Numbered from the stretch's first letter, positions 55,297 to 63,342 are shown. The stretch is DNA of 64,000 nt from Alphaproteobacteria bacterium (GCA_018830285.1 JAHJSB010000023.1:1-64000), one strand, 5' to 3'. Numbers and translations: made by a program. Notes: a model not told the origin generated them from the sequence alone.

Positions 55297-55304
55297 CGAC
55301 TGGC

Positions 55305-55631
55305 CTATTCGGCGACGGCCGTGATCGTGGCGGTTCCGGTCGCGCCTGCCGTGTTCGTGTAGCCGGTAGAGAAGCCGACATCGGTGCCTGTCTCATCGAA
55401 CGTGGCGCAGAGGTCGCCGTCCGGGGTCTGGCCGCAAACGGTATGTGTCTCATCATCCATCGTGTAGGGAATGGCGTCGCCGCCATCCATCGTCGCTGTG
55501 CCGTCCGTATTGAACACGACGACCGAGGTCGTGCCGTCGGCGGCCGCAAATTCCACGGTCGTCGAGCCCGCGAGTGCAGGCATTGCGGCGAAGGCGAGCG
55601 CCGCAGCGCTGCACAGGATTGTCTTTTTCAT
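55305..55631 (-). CDS. Small secreted protein of unknown function
   Basis: A 108-residue protein with a Sec signal (KKTILCSAAALAFAAMPALA) and a mature region rich in Thr, Ala, Asp and Gly, probably beta-sheet. Two cysteines (in HTVCGQ and DLCATF) could form one disulfide. The ATG at 55631 has GGGAG upstream; the ATG at 55664 is an alternative without a ribosome site. Family not recognised; a periplasmic or outer-surface location is expected. Confidence 0.78.
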   Translation of the reverse strand: MKKTILCSAAALAFAAMPALAGSTTVEFAAADGTTSVVVFNTDGTATMDGGDAIPYTMDDETHTVCGQTPDGDLCATFDETGTDVGFSTGYTNTAGATGTATITAVAE

Positions 55632-55796
55632 ATTCCAAACTCCCTTTGATTTTTCTGTGGCCATGTCTCTGGCAAGGCATTTGGTAGCAGCGCCGGGCGC
55701 GCCTTCAAAATGAATAGATTGCGAATTGCCCTGCGCATGCGGCGCCCGTGAGGGCGCTTCGGGGGTGGGGCTGGGTTCTCGGACGGCGGATGCGGG

Positions 55797-56147
55797 TCAG
55801 GTGTCGGGAATGGGGCCAGCACATCCGAATTCCAGGCGCGGGCCGGGATCTCTTGCGGCACGTGCGCACAGGATGTCCTGAGGCCCCGGCATGCGCCGGG
55901 ACCACGGAAGCGGGTCGCCCGCCAGCGCGCGCCTGAGCCGGTCCGAGACGGGTGCACGGAAACAGCCCGGACGATGCCCGGAAAGATCATCCGGCACGCG
56001 CAGAAGCACGACGCGGCCGTTCCACATCACGCCCCAGAGCATTTCGGACCCTGGGCCGCCGTTTGCGCGGAACCATGCCTTGAGGCGCTGGATGCGCCAG
56101 AAGATGAGCGGCCAGAGCGGCAGCAGGTGCCAGGGCAGGCCAGGCAT
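55797..56147 (-). CDS. Hypothetical basic protein downstream of folE
   Basis: A 116-residue frame from ATG 56147 (or 140 residues from 56219). The N-terminus has a hydrophobic Trp-rich stretch (GLPWHLLPLWPLIFWRIQRLKAWF) and a basic C-terminal half with MWNGRVVLLRVPDDL. I do not recognise a family and no ribosome site is clear. Protein-like composition and its position in the folE direction support it moderately; it might also be a chance frame in GC-rich DNA. Confidence 0.45.
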   Translation of the reverse strand: MPGLPWHLLPLWPLIFWRIQRLKAWFRANGGPGSEMLWGVMWNGRVVLLRVPDDLSGHRPGCFRAPVSDRLRRALAGDPLPWSRRMPGPQDILCARAARDPGPRLEFGCAGPIPDT

Positions 56148-56211
56148 GGGCGTGAGAAGCGGGGCATCGCGGCGGATTATACGCGCAGCCAGGGAGGGGG
56201 TGGATAAGTTC

Positions 56212-56250
56212 GCCCTCACCTCCCGTCGCGAAGGGGCGGGAGGTGAGGGC
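56212..56250. repeat. Large 14-bp perfect hairpin between folE and the next gene
   Basis: GCCCTCACCTCCCG (56212-56225) is perfectly complementary to CGGGAGGTGAGGGC (56237-56250), with an 11-base loop. There is no T-run on either strand, so it is not a standard terminator. It may be a dispersed REP-like element or a transcript-stabilising stem. Confidence 0.6.
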
Positions 56251-56260
56251 AGAGGCCAGT

Positions 56261-56881
56261 CTACTGGTTGGCGACCCGCAGGAAGCGGTTGCGCAGGTCT
56301 GCGTCAGACTTGAACACGCCGGTAAACTGGGTCGTGATCGTGGTGACGTCCTTGTGGTGGACGCCCCGGGTCGACATGCACTCGTGCACGGCTTCGATCA
56401 GGACGGCGGTTCCCATCGGCGCAAGGCTGTCAGTGATCGCATCGCAGATCTGTGCGGTCATCGTTTCCTGCGTCTGGAGGCGCTTGGAAAAGATCTCGAC
56501 CACACGGGCCAGCTTGGAAATACCGACCACGGCGGCGGATGGCTTGTAGGCGACATAGGCCTTGCCGATGAAGGGTGCCATGTGGTGCTCACAATGGCTC
56601 TCGACGTCGATATTGCGCAGGATGACGATGTCGTCATAGCCCTGAACGTCTTCGAACGTCCGTGACAGGTACTTCACGGGGTCTTCGTCATAGCCCGCAA
56701 ACCACTCCTTGTAGGCGTTGACGACACGCTTGGGCGTGTCGAGCAGGCCTTCGCGGCGTGGGTCGTCACCTGCCCATGCAATGAGCGTGCGCACGGCGTC
56801 TTCAGCCTCTTGCACAGTGGGGCGAACCAAGGGTTCTCCGCGAGACGTTTCGTTCTTGGGAGTGATGGCATCCATGGCCAT
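56261..56881 (-). CDS. folE: GTP cyclohydrolase I
   Basis: A 206-residue FolE converting GTP to dihydroneopterin triphosphate, the first step of folate synthesis. Zinc ligands are visible in VESHCEHHMAPF (Cys, His) and EAVHECMSTRGV (Cys), and the GISKLARVVEIFSKRLQTQE segment is highly conserved. The start is ATG 56881 (or 56875). It is divergent from cysS with a 362-base gap that also holds the cysS leader. Confidence 0.97.
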   Translation of the reverse strand: MAMDAITPKNETSRGEPLVRPTVQEAEDAVRTLIAWAGDDPRREGLLDTPKRVVNAYKEWFAGYDEDPVKYLSRTFEDVQGYDDIVILRNIDVESHCEHHMAPFIGKAYVAYKPSAAVVGISKLARVVEIFSKRLQTQETMTAQICDAITDSLAPMGTAVLIEAVHECMSTRGVHHKDVTTITTQFTGVFKSDADLRNRFLRVANQ

Positions 56882-57075
56882 GGTTAAGTGTCCTTCGACT
56901 GAGGGACGGAGGTCGAGCCGAGGCTTGGTCTGGGAAACCGGATGGCTCCCTGCCCGGACTTAACGCCCGCCCGAGTTGATACCCTCAGGGCGATGATTGG
57001 AAAGATAGGCGCGCGAATGCGCTGTTTCCAGAGAATTCTACGGTGACGCCGAGTAAATGGATGTCGTAAATTTTA

Positions 57076-57104
57076 TTGCCCGGCGTCGGGCCGGGTGATA
57101 TTGC
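57076..57104 (+). promoter_or_regulatory. Candidate promoter of the cysS leader transcript
   Basis: TTGCCC (57076-57081) and TATTGC (57099-57104) are spaced by 17 bases. The expected transcription start is then at or next to the ATG at 57111, so the leader ORF would be leaderless. A CCCGGC/GCCGGG inverted repeat (57079-57095) occupies the spacer. Hexamer matches are moderate. Confidence 0.45.
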
Positions 57105-57110
57105 GCCAAT

Positions 57111-57161
57111 ATGGATATGAACCGGCGTGCCTGCAGATTGCCAAAAGGCTGTTGTTGTTAA
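57111..57161 (+). CDS. Cys-rich leader peptide upstream of cysS
   Basis: A 16-codon ORF reading MDMNRRACRLPKGCCC, ending in three consecutive TGT codons directly followed by TAA. Four of 16 residues are Cys, in the leader of the cysteinyl-tRNA synthetase gene 82 bases downstream. The TGT run is itself the 5' arm of a hairpin (57152-57169). The start lacks a ribosome site but lies six bases after a candidate -10, consistent with leaderless translation. Shortage of Cys or Cys-tRNA would stall ribosomes on this run and change the folding of the RNA ahead. The internal ATG at 57117 is an alternative start. Confidence 0.65.
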   Translation: MDMNRRACRLPKGCCC

Positions 57162-57204
57162 GACAACAAGCGCCCATTAGGGCATCTCGCCCTCTCAATA
57201 GGGC
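57151..57204 (+). promoter_or_regulatory. Candidate attenuator hairpins in the cysS leader
   Basis: TTGTTGT (57152-57158) pairs with ACAACAA (57163-57169). Next come GCCC (57172-57175), GGGC (57180-57183), GCCC (57189-57192) and GGGC (57201-57204), which can pair as 1:2, 2:3 or 3:4, each choice excluding a neighbour. The last stem is followed by AATTTCATTTCCATTTTT, a weak U-rich tail. This is the arrangement expected of a ribosome-controlled attenuator, but stems are only 4 bp. Confidence 0.5.
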
Positions 57205-57243
57205 AATTTCATTTCCATTTTTCTCGTTCGAGCCCGAAATTCC

Positions 57244-58629
57244 ATGACTCTTCGTATCTATGACACCGCAAAACGCGCGAAACGCGTGTTTGAACCGCAG
57301 GACCCTGCCCGCATCACGCTCTATGTCTGCGGGCCAACGCCGTACAATTATGCCCATATCGGGAATGCGCGGCCACCGATAGTGTTCGATGTGCTGCGGC
57401 GGGTGCTGGCCAGCCGGTATGGCGCCAAGGCGATCTTGTACGCCCGCAACATCACCGACATTGAAGACAAGCTGATCGCCGCATCCCTGGAGACGGGCGA
57501 GTCCATCGAGGCGATCGCGCAGAAGTTCGCGAAAATCTACAATGACGACATGGTCGCGCTGAACGTCGCGCCGCCGACGATCGAGCCGTGGGCGACAGGG
57601 CATGTGCCGGAAATGATCGAGATGATCGAGAAGCTGGTGCGCAAGAAATACGCCTATGTCGGCGCGCAGGGCGTCTGGTTCTCGGTCAGTTCGATGCCGG
57701 ACTATGGCAAGCTGTCAGGGCGCAAGCCGGAGGACAATGAAGCTGGCGCGCGGGTCGAGATCGACACCGACAAGCGCGAACCGGCCGATTTTGCGCTCTG
57801 GAAATTCGCCAAGCCCGGTGAACCGGAAGATGCGATCTGGGACAGTCCGTGGGGCCGCGGCCGGCCCGGCTGGCATATCGAGTGCTCGGCCATGGCGGCC
57901 AAGCATCTCGGCAAGACCATCGACATCCATGGCGGCGGGATCGACCTGCAGTTCCCGCACCATGAGAACGAGATTGCGCAGTCGGAATGCGCGCATGGCG
58001 AGGTGATGGCGAATTACTGGATGCATAATGGCTTTCTCGACATGGGCGGGGAGAAGATGTCGAAATCGCTCGGCAATGTCGTGCTGATCCATGACCTGCT
58101 GGAAGCCTGGCCGGGCGAGGTGCTGCGCTTCGCGATGCTGAGCGGGCATTACCGCGCGCCGCTGGACTGGAACGAGGACCTGTTGAAACAGGCCAAGACC
58201 ACGCTTGACCGGGTGTATGGCGCGTTGCGGCGCGTGTGGGATGAAGAGGGGGGGCATGGGGGTGACAAGGGGGTGCTGAGGGCGTTGTCCGATGACCTCA
58301 ACACGCCCGAGGCGCTGGCCGAACTGTCTCGCCTCGCCAGTGAGGCGAACATGGCCGCTGACCACAAGGACCCTGACGCCATGGCGAATTCCCGGGTGAA
58401 CCTGCTGGCAGCGGGTGAGCTTCTGGGCCTGCTGACCAAGACTCCGAAAGAATGGGAGCAAGGCGTCGATGCTGGTGGAAACGCCCGGATCGATGCGCTG
58501 GTACAAGGGCGGATCGATGCGCGCGCGGCGCGCGACTGGGCCGAGGCGGACAGGATCCGGGACGAACTGGCCGCTGAAGGCATCGAGATCATGGACGGGC
58601 CTTCCGGCTCGACGTGGCGGCGGGCCTAG
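57244..58629 (+). CDS. cysS: Cysteinyl-tRNA synthetase
   Basis: A 461-residue class I synthetase charging tRNA-Cys. The HIGH-type motif is YNYAHIGNARPP, KMSKS is present as GEKMSKSLGN, and zinc ligands lie in LYVCGPT, in the IECSAMAAKHLG segment and in HHENEIAQSECAHGE. The C-terminal anticodon-binding domain ends with GIEIMDGPSGSTWRRA. There is no strong ribosome site at the ATG. It is preceded by the Cys-codon leader ORF and hairpins, and followed by a strong terminator 138 bases later. Confidence 0.97.
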   Translation: MTLRIYDTAKRAKRVFEPQDPARITLYVCGPTPYNYAHIGNARPPIVFDVLRRVLASRYGAKAILYARNITDIEDKLIAASLETGESIEAIAQKFAKIYNDDMVALNVAPPTIEPWATGHVPEMIEMIEKLVRKKYAYVGAQGVWFSVSSMPDYGKLSGRKPEDNEAGARVEIDTDKREPADFALWKFAKPGEPEDAIWDSPWGRGRPGWHIECSAMAAKHLGKTIDIHGGGIDLQFPHHENEIAQSECAHGEVMANYWMHNGFLDMGGEKMSKSLGNVVLIHDLLEAWPGEVLRFAMLSGHYRAPLDWNEDLLKQAKTTLDRVYGALRRVWDEEGGHGGDKGVLRALSDDLNTPEALAELSRLASEANMAADHKDPDAMANSRVNLLAAGELLGLLTKTPKEWEQGVDAGGNARIDALVQGRIDARAARDWAEADRIRDELAAEGIEIMDGPSGSTWRRA

Positions 58630-58797
58630 GCAAGCGTCAAATTTGGTCGAAATTCGCATTGCGGTGCGAACGCGATCTTTCTGTCTGTCGCCTATGCAGG
58701 TTTTCCCACCTCCCGTCGGGGTCCGGTTGTCATCAACCGCGGGCCGCGCGGAAATCATACGACCTCAGTCCCCCGATTCGTCGGGGGACTTTTTTTT
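58630..58797 (+). ncRNA. Possible small RNA or structured 3' UTR after cysS
   Basis: This gene-free stretch contains TTCGCA/TGCGAA (58653-58670), a tight CGGTTG-TCAT-CAACCG stem-loop (58724-58739) and then the strong terminator at 58767-58797. The order is that of a processed or independent small RNA of about 130-170 nt. No promoter is evident, and it resembles no RNA I know (not SRP, 6S or tmRNA). The remaining bases to 59000 show nothing else. Confidence 0.3.
58767..58797 (+). terminator. Strong intrinsic terminator downstream of cysS
   Basis: AGTCCCCCGA (58767-58776) pairs perfectly with TCGGGGGACT (58781-58790) around a TTCG tetraloop, followed by seven more T residues. It ends the cysS transcript or a small RNA following it. 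Confidence 0.95.
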
Positions 58798-59000
58798 GCC
58801 GGCGTTTCCTGTCTGATCGTTAAATTGACCGCGCCGGGCGGCGCATGGGACGAATAAGCCTCGGGCCTAGAACCCCCGTTTCAATGCACCCAATCTCCTT
58901 CAGGGCCGTCCTCTTCCCAGCGGTTGAGGATGGCTCCTTTTTGCCTGCACCTGATGCGGCTGCTTGCGATCATGGCAGGCCGGGTCCATCTTTGCCGGTG

Positions 59001-59459
59001 ATGAGCGACCTGTACCACAACCGTATCCTCGAACTGGCGGCGAACATTCCGCATCTCGGCACCCTTGAGGGTGCCGAAGCCTCGGTGCTGAAAGTGTCCC
59101 GCGTCTGTGGATCGACCGTCAATGTCGAGATCATCCTCGATGAAAGCGGCGACCATATCGCAGCTATTGCGGTGGACCCGAAGGCCTGCGCGCTGGGCCA
59201 GGCGGCGACGGCGATCCTGTCGGAATATGCTGTCGGCGCGTCCGTGGACGAGGTGATTGCCGCGCGTGATGCGATGAAGACGATGCTGAAGGAAAATGGC
59301 CCGCCGCCGGAAGGCCGGTTCTGGGAGTTGCGCCACCTCCAGCCTGTCGCCGACTATCCACCCCGCCATACATCGACGCTGCTGGCCTTTGAGGCCGCTG
59401 TGGCGGCGATCGAGCAGGCGCGTGTGGCGCGAGGTCTCGCGCCCGCGATTGTGAGCTGA
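59001..59459 (+). CDS. Iron-sulfur cluster assembly scaffold protein (NifU/IscU-like)
   Basis: A 152-residue NifU-N/IscU-type protein. ATG 59001 begins the conserved MSDLYHNRILELAANIPHLGTL. Two candidate ligand Cys residues are in SRVCGSTVNVEIILDESG and PKACALGQAATAILSE; the third Cys found in IscU/SufU near the C-terminal half is absent, as in a divergent alphaproteobacterial subgroup. It would hold nascent Fe-S clusters in the cytoplasm. The longer upstream frame is not credible. It starts two bases before-coupled with yidD, whose start follows its stop by two bases. Confidence 0.85.
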   Translation: MSDLYHNRILELAANIPHLGTLEGAEASVLKVSRVCGSTVNVEIILDESGDHIAAIAVDPKACALGQAATAILSEYAVGASVDEVIAARDAMKTMLKENGPPPEGRFWELRHLQPVADYPPRHTSTLLAFEAAVAAIEQARVARGLAPAIVS

Positions 59460-59461
59460 CG

Positions 59462-59800
59462 ATGGCCGGGATACGCCGAAAGGTCGCCTATGGGCTGCTG
59501 CGCGTCTACAAGGCCAGTTTTTCCCTGATCTTCTATGCGGCGGGCGCGCGCTGCCAGCACAAGCCGAGCTGCAGCGAATATGGCGCCGAATGCATCGCGC
59601 GGCACGGCTGGTGGGCAGGCGGCTGGATGGCCTTTGCCCGGTTTACACGGTGCCGGCCCGGCGGCAGTTTCGGCCATGATCCCGCGCCGGCGCAAAAGCC
59701 CGACGTGCCAGCCTGGCAGCCGTGGCGCTATGGCGACTGGAAATCCGGCGGGCGGGCGGTCCCGGCGTCGCCGGTGGTTGAAAATCCCCCGGAGGGATGA
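59462..59800 (+). CDS. yidD: Membrane protein insertion efficiency factor YidD
   Basis: A 112-residue YidD. The family core LLRVYKASFSLIFYAAGARC (split at the conserved Cys) and KPSCSEYGAECIARHG, then ARFTRCRPGGSFGHDPAP are diagnostic. YidD assists YidC in inner-membrane insertion and is membrane-associated through an amphipathic N-terminus. It is usually near rpmH-rnpA-yidC, but in alphaproteobacteria it is often near the NifU-like gene and thrS, as here. Its last codons overlap the candidate thrS leader promoter. Confidence 0.93.
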   Translation: MAGIRRKVAYGLLRVYKASFSLIFYAAGARCQHKPSCSEYGAECIARHGWWAGGWMAFARFTRCRPGGSFGHDPAPAQKPDVPAWQPWRYGDWKSGGRAVPASPVVENPPEG

Positions 59801-59808
59801 GATATAGA
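59778..59808 (+). promoter_or_regulatory. Candidate promoter of the thrS leader transcript
   Basis: TTGAAA (59778-59783) lies 17 bases before GATATA (59801-59806) or 19 before TATAGA (59803-59808). The expected start site falls at about 59813, the first base of the Thr-rich leader ORF, so that ORF could be leaderless. The promoter lies inside the 3' end of yidD. Confidence 0.45.
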
Positions 59809-59812
59809 TCCT

Positions 59813-59878
59813 ATGACCTGTTCGTACCGTATCCAGCCCACCAGCGGCCTGACCACGCGAACCCGCCCGGGTGCATGA
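59813..59878 (+). CDS. Thr-rich leader peptide upstream of thrS
   Basis: A 21-codon ORF ending in LTTRTRPGA, with Thr at positions 2, 10, 14, 15 and 17 (four ACC, one ACG): 5 of 21 residues, three of them clustered near the end just before the first hairpin. It precedes the threonyl-tRNA synthetase gene by 203 bases. No ribosome site lies at a normal distance, but a candidate -10 is five to seven bases upstream, as for a leaderless ORF. Stalling at Thr codons could alter the downstream RNA fold. Weaker than the cysS case, since GC-rich DNA makes ACC and ACG codons fairly common. Confidence 0.45.
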   Translation: MTCSYRIQPTSGLTTRTRPGA

Positions 59879-59986
59879 TACTCCGCAGGGCGCCGCGGCG
59901 CACCTGAGACTCATGTACCCCGCACACTCCCCTCGACCCGGCTGCCCGGCCTGATGAGATCGCCCCTGTAATTGGGGTGGGATTTT
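59861..59986 (+). promoter_or_regulatory. Candidate attenuator hairpins in the thrS leader
   Basis: ACCC (59861-59864) pairs with GGGT (59869-59872); GGTGC (59870-59874) can instead pair with GCACC (59900-59904), which in turn competes with a strong CAGG-GCGCC/GGCGC-A-CCTG hairpin (59886-59906). A last stem CGCCCC/GGGGTG (59961-59979) is followed by GGATTTT, a weak terminator-like end. Mutually exclusive pairings fit attenuation but are not proof. Confidence 0.35.
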
Positions 59987-60080
59987 CGGTGAACTCGCGT
60001 TAAGCAGACCGCCGCAGGCAGGCCTTCCCGGACAAGACTTGCCGCGCCTCGTGCGCCAGACCGCTGAAGAAGACTGAAAC

Positions 60081-62051
60081 ATGATCAAAGTATCCCTGCC
60101 CGATGGATCGGTGCGCGAATTTGAAGAGGGCGCCAGCCCGTTCGATGTCGCCAGTTCGATCTCGAACTCCCTTGCCAAAAAGGCGATTGCCGCCCGTGTG
60201 GACGGCGAATTGCGCGATCTGAAACGGCCGCTGGACGGCGATGCGCGCGTCGAAATCGTGACGCCGAACGACCCCGAAGGCCTCGAGCTGATCCGGCATG
60301 ATGCCGCGCACGTGCTGGCGCAGGCCGTGCAGGCGCTCTACCCGGACACGCAGGTGACCATCGGTCCGGTGATCGATGACGGGTTCTATTACGATTTTGC
60401 CCGCGAGGCGCCGTTCTCGACCGAGGATTTCGACCGAATCGAAGCGAAGATGCGCGAGATTGTCGATGCCGATTATCCCATCGTCCGCGAGGTCTGGGAG
60501 AAGGACGCCGCGATTGCCGAGTTCAAGCGGATCGGGGAAGACTACAAGGCCCGGATCATCGACGACATCATCCCGCCGGGCGAGGCGATCACGCTGTACC
60601 GCCAGGGCGACTGGTTCGACCTGTGCCGCGGGCCGCACCTGCCCTCGACGGGCAAGCTGCCGAAAGCGTTCAAGCTGATGAAACTGGCCGGCGCCTATTG
60701 GCGCGGCGATTCCAAGAACGAGATGCTGCAGCGCATGTACGGCACGGCCTGGGCGAACGAGAAGGACCTGAAGGCCCATCTCGTGCGGCTTGAAGAGGCC
60801 GAGAAGCGCGATCACCGCAAGGTCGGTGCGGCGCTCGACCTGTTCCACTTCCAGCCGGAAGCGCAGGGGTCTGTCTTCTGGCATCCGAAAGGCTTCATGA
60901 TCTGGCGCCAGCTGGAGGCCTATATCCGCCGCCAGCAGGACGCGGACGGCTATGTCGAAGTGAAGACGCCGCAACTCCTGAACTCGGTGTTCTGGGAACA
61001 GTCCGGCCACTGGTCGAAATTCCGCGAGAACATGTTTGTCGTGCCGGACGAGATTCCCTCGATCGAGGATGAGGGTCCGATCCTGACGGGCGACAGCGAC
61101 CTGATGGCGCTGAAGCCGATGAACTGCCCGGCCCACGTCCAGATATTCAAGAACGGGCAGCGCTCGTATCGCGACCTGCCGATCCGCATGGCCGAGTTCG
61201 GCTGCTGCCATCGCAACGAGGCCCATGGCGCGCTGCACGGCCTGATGCGCGTGCGCCAGATGACGCAGGACGATGCGCACATCTTCTGCCGCGAGGACCA
61301 GATTGCCGACGAGACGCTGCGCTTCCTGAAACTGTTCGAGCGCGTCTATGGCGATTTCGGCCTGTCGGAGATTTCCTACAAGCTGGCGACGCGGCCCGAG
61401 ATGCGCGCGGGTAGCGACGAGACATGGGACCGGGCCGAGAAAGCCCTGTCCGATGCGCTGACGGCGGCCGGCATGACATTCGAGATCGCCGTGGGCGAAG
61501 GCGCCTTCTATGGCCCGAAACTCGAATTCCACCTGACGGATGCGATTGGCCGGACCTGGCAGTGCGGCACGTTCCAGCTCGACTATGTGCTGCCGGAACG
61601 CCTCGACGCCGAATATACGGGCTCGGACGGCGCCAAGCACCGGCCGGTCATGCTGCACCGGGCCGTGTTCGGCACGTTCGAGCGCTTCATGGGTATCCTG
61701 ATCGAGCACTATGCCGGCGCGTTCCCGCTCTGGCTGTCGCCTGTGCATGTCGTGGTGGCGGCGATCACGGACGCGGCCAATGACTATGCCCACGAAGCGG
61801 CGGACGCCCTGCGCAAGGCGGGGCTCCGGGTCGAGGTCGATACGCGCAACGAGAAGATCAATTACAAGGTTCGCGAGCATTCGGTGCAGAAAGTGCCGAT
61901 CATTGCTGTTGTCGGTGGCCGTGAGGCGGAGGAGCGCACGCTGGCGCTGCGCCGGCTGGGCAGCCAGGGGCAGCAGATGATCAGCCTGGACGAGGCTTGT
62001 GTGAGCCTTGCCGAGGAAGCGCTGGCGCCCGATCTCAAACGCCCCGCGTGA
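60081..62051 (+). CDS. thrS: Threonyl-tRNA synthetase
   Basis: A 656-residue class II synthetase: TGS domain (residues 1-62, [18 protein letters not shown]), editing domain with [16 protein letters not shown] (HxxxH site), catalytic core with zinc Cys in [10 protein letters not shown], motif 2 near [20 protein letters not shown], zinc His in [13 protein letters not shown], and the anticodon-binding domain at the C-terminus. It charges tRNA-Thr and edits Ser-tRNA. The leader upstream has a Thr-rich ORF. A GAAGA stretch 10 bases before the ATG is a weak ribosome site. Confidence 0.98.
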   Translation: MIKVSLPDGSVREFEEGASPFDVASSISNSLAKKAIAARVDGELRDLKRPLDGDARVEIVTPNDPEGLELIRHDAAHVLAQAVQALYPDTQVTIGPVIDDGFYYDFAREAPFSTEDFDRIEAKMREIVDADYPIVREVWEKDAAIAEFKRIGEDYKARIIDDIIPPGEAITLYRQGDWFDLCRGPHLPSTGKLPKAFKLMKLAGAYWRGDSKNEMLQRMYGTAWANEKDLKAHLVRLEEAEKRDHRKVGAALDLFHFQPEAQGSVFWHPKGFMIWRQLEAYIRRQQDADGYVEVKTPQLLNSVFWEQSGHWSKFRENMFVVPDEIPSIEDEGPILTGDSDLMALKPMNCPAHVQIFKNGQRSYRDLPIRMAEFGCCHRNEAHGALHGLMRVRQMTQDDAHIFCREDQIADETLRFLKLFERVYGDFGLSEISYKLATRPEMRAGSDETWDRAEKALSDALTAAGMTFEIAVGEGAFYGPKLEFHLTDAIGRTWQCGTFQLDYVLPERLDAEYTGSDGAKHRPVMLHRAVFGTFERFMGILIEHYAGAFPLWLSPVHVVVAAITDAANDYAHEAADALRKAGLRVEVDTRNEKINYKVREHSVQKVPIIAVVGGREAEERTLALRRLGSQGQQMISLDEACVSLAEEALAPDLKRPA

Positions 62052-62097
62052 GCGACGCACCGTGACAAGCCGGGGCGTTGGCGACAGAGTGAAGCCC

Positions 62098-63342
62098 ATG
62101 TCCTACGCGCCCATCCTTGCAGCTGCGTTCGTGCTCTGGCCGGTCATGGGGCTGCTCGGCGCGCAAGGGTACGGGCCCTTGCTGGCCCTTGCCGCGCTGC
62201 CGGCGCTGGCCCTGGCGCGACCGAAAATGCCGCCGGAAAGCTACGCCCTGATGGCGCTGACTTTCGTCGCGTGGGCGGCGATCAGCGAGGCCTGGTCGCC
62301 GGCATCGCGCGGCCTGATTTCGGGCAACCTGCTGGAGGGCAATTTCGCGATCCGCGCGTCGAGTGTGCGGATCGTCCTGACAGCGCTGTTCGGGGCGCTG
62401 GCGGTTGCCGGCGCGCTGCGTATTGCGAACGGCACGGCCCAGGTATCGACGCGGGTGATGCTGGGGGCGTTCGCGGTGCAGGGCCTTCTGGTGGCTGCGA
62501 GCGCTGTGTTCGGCGCTCCGGTCGTGGCGATGATTTACGGGCCGGACCCGATGGAGCAGGCCAAGGGTTTCCAGAATATCGGGCGCAATGCCAATGCCTT
62601 CATGCTCGTACTGCCGATTCTGGCCGCCTATCTCGCGGCGCGTCCCGGATGGCGCTGGAAAGCGGTGGCGGGCGGCGTCATCCTGGCGAGCGTTGTCGCC
62701 GTCGTGCGGGCAGATTCGCAATCGGCACTGGTTGGCGTGGTGTTCATGCTGCTGGCATGGGCGATCGTCTGGCTGGTCCCGCGCACGGGCTATCGCTGGC
62801 TGGTCTGCCTGATGGCGGGATACGTTGCCTCGGCGCCTGTGCTTATCGGCTTTGCCATCAACCTGATGCGCCAGGCGGGGATCAGCCTGCCGGGATCATT
62901 CCAGTCGCGGGCCTGGGCATGGGAGGTGGTCATCGGCAAGGCTGTCGAGAAGCCGCTCCTTGGACACGGGATTGCCGCGTCGAAGACCTGGCGGGAGACC
63001 TATGCCGACCATCCGGCCTGGCTGGCGCAATTGCCGGACTTCTGGGCCGCCTATCCGGTCGTGCCGGGCCATCCGCACAATATGGCGCTGCAGATCTGGG
63101 CGGAGACGGGCGTCGTGGGAGCTGTGCTGGCGGGGCTGACGCTGGTGGTCATCGCCTTCCGGCTGCCGACGCCGCGATCCCTGCGGCCCGATGTGCGCTA
63201 TGCGATTGCGGGCCTTGTCGGCGTCGTCGCCAGCCTGTTCAGCTTTGCCTACAATGTGTGGAATGATTCCTTCTGGGCCAGCGTGATCCTCGCCGCCTGC
63301 GCGATCATTCTCCTGTCGCGGCGCAACCGGTCGTCGATATGA
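62098..63342 (+). CDS. O-antigen ligase / polymerase-like membrane protein
   Basis: A 414-residue polytopic protein with about 10-12 helices and a large periplasmic loop (about residues 290-350) holding VVPGHPHNMALQIWAETGVVGAVLAG (split here), the Wzy_C/WaaL signature with its conserved His. Such proteins ligate O-antigen to lipid A-core or polymerise repeat units; sequence does not decide which. ATG 62098 or GTG 62089 are possible starts. The stop overlaps the GT2 gene, so a polysaccharide operon probably continues beyond the window. Confidence 0.85.
   Translation: MSYAPILAAAFVLWPVMGLLGAQGYGPLLALAALPALALARPKMPPESYALMALTFVAWAAISEAWSPASRGLISGNLLEGNFAIRASSVRIVLTALFGALAVAGALRIANGTAQVSTRVMLGAFAVQGLLVAASAVFGAPVVAMIYGPDPMEQAKGFQNIGRNANAFMLVLPILAAYLAARPGWRWKAVAGGVILASVVAVVRADSQSALVGVVFMLLAWAIVWLVPRTGYRWLVCLMAGYVASAPVLIGFAINLMRQAGISLPGSFQSRAWAWEVVIGKAVEKPLLGHGIAASKTWRETYADHPAWLAQLPDFWAAYPVVPGHPHNMALQIWAETGVVGAVLAGLTLVVIAFRLPTPRSLRPDVRYAIAGLVGVVASLFSFAYNVWNDSFWASVILAACAIILLSRRNRSSI

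Noticed and set aside
60000-62099. A 699-codon minus-strand ORF opposite thrS
   Set aside because: It is the antisense shadow of thrS, which carries all expected synthetase motifs.
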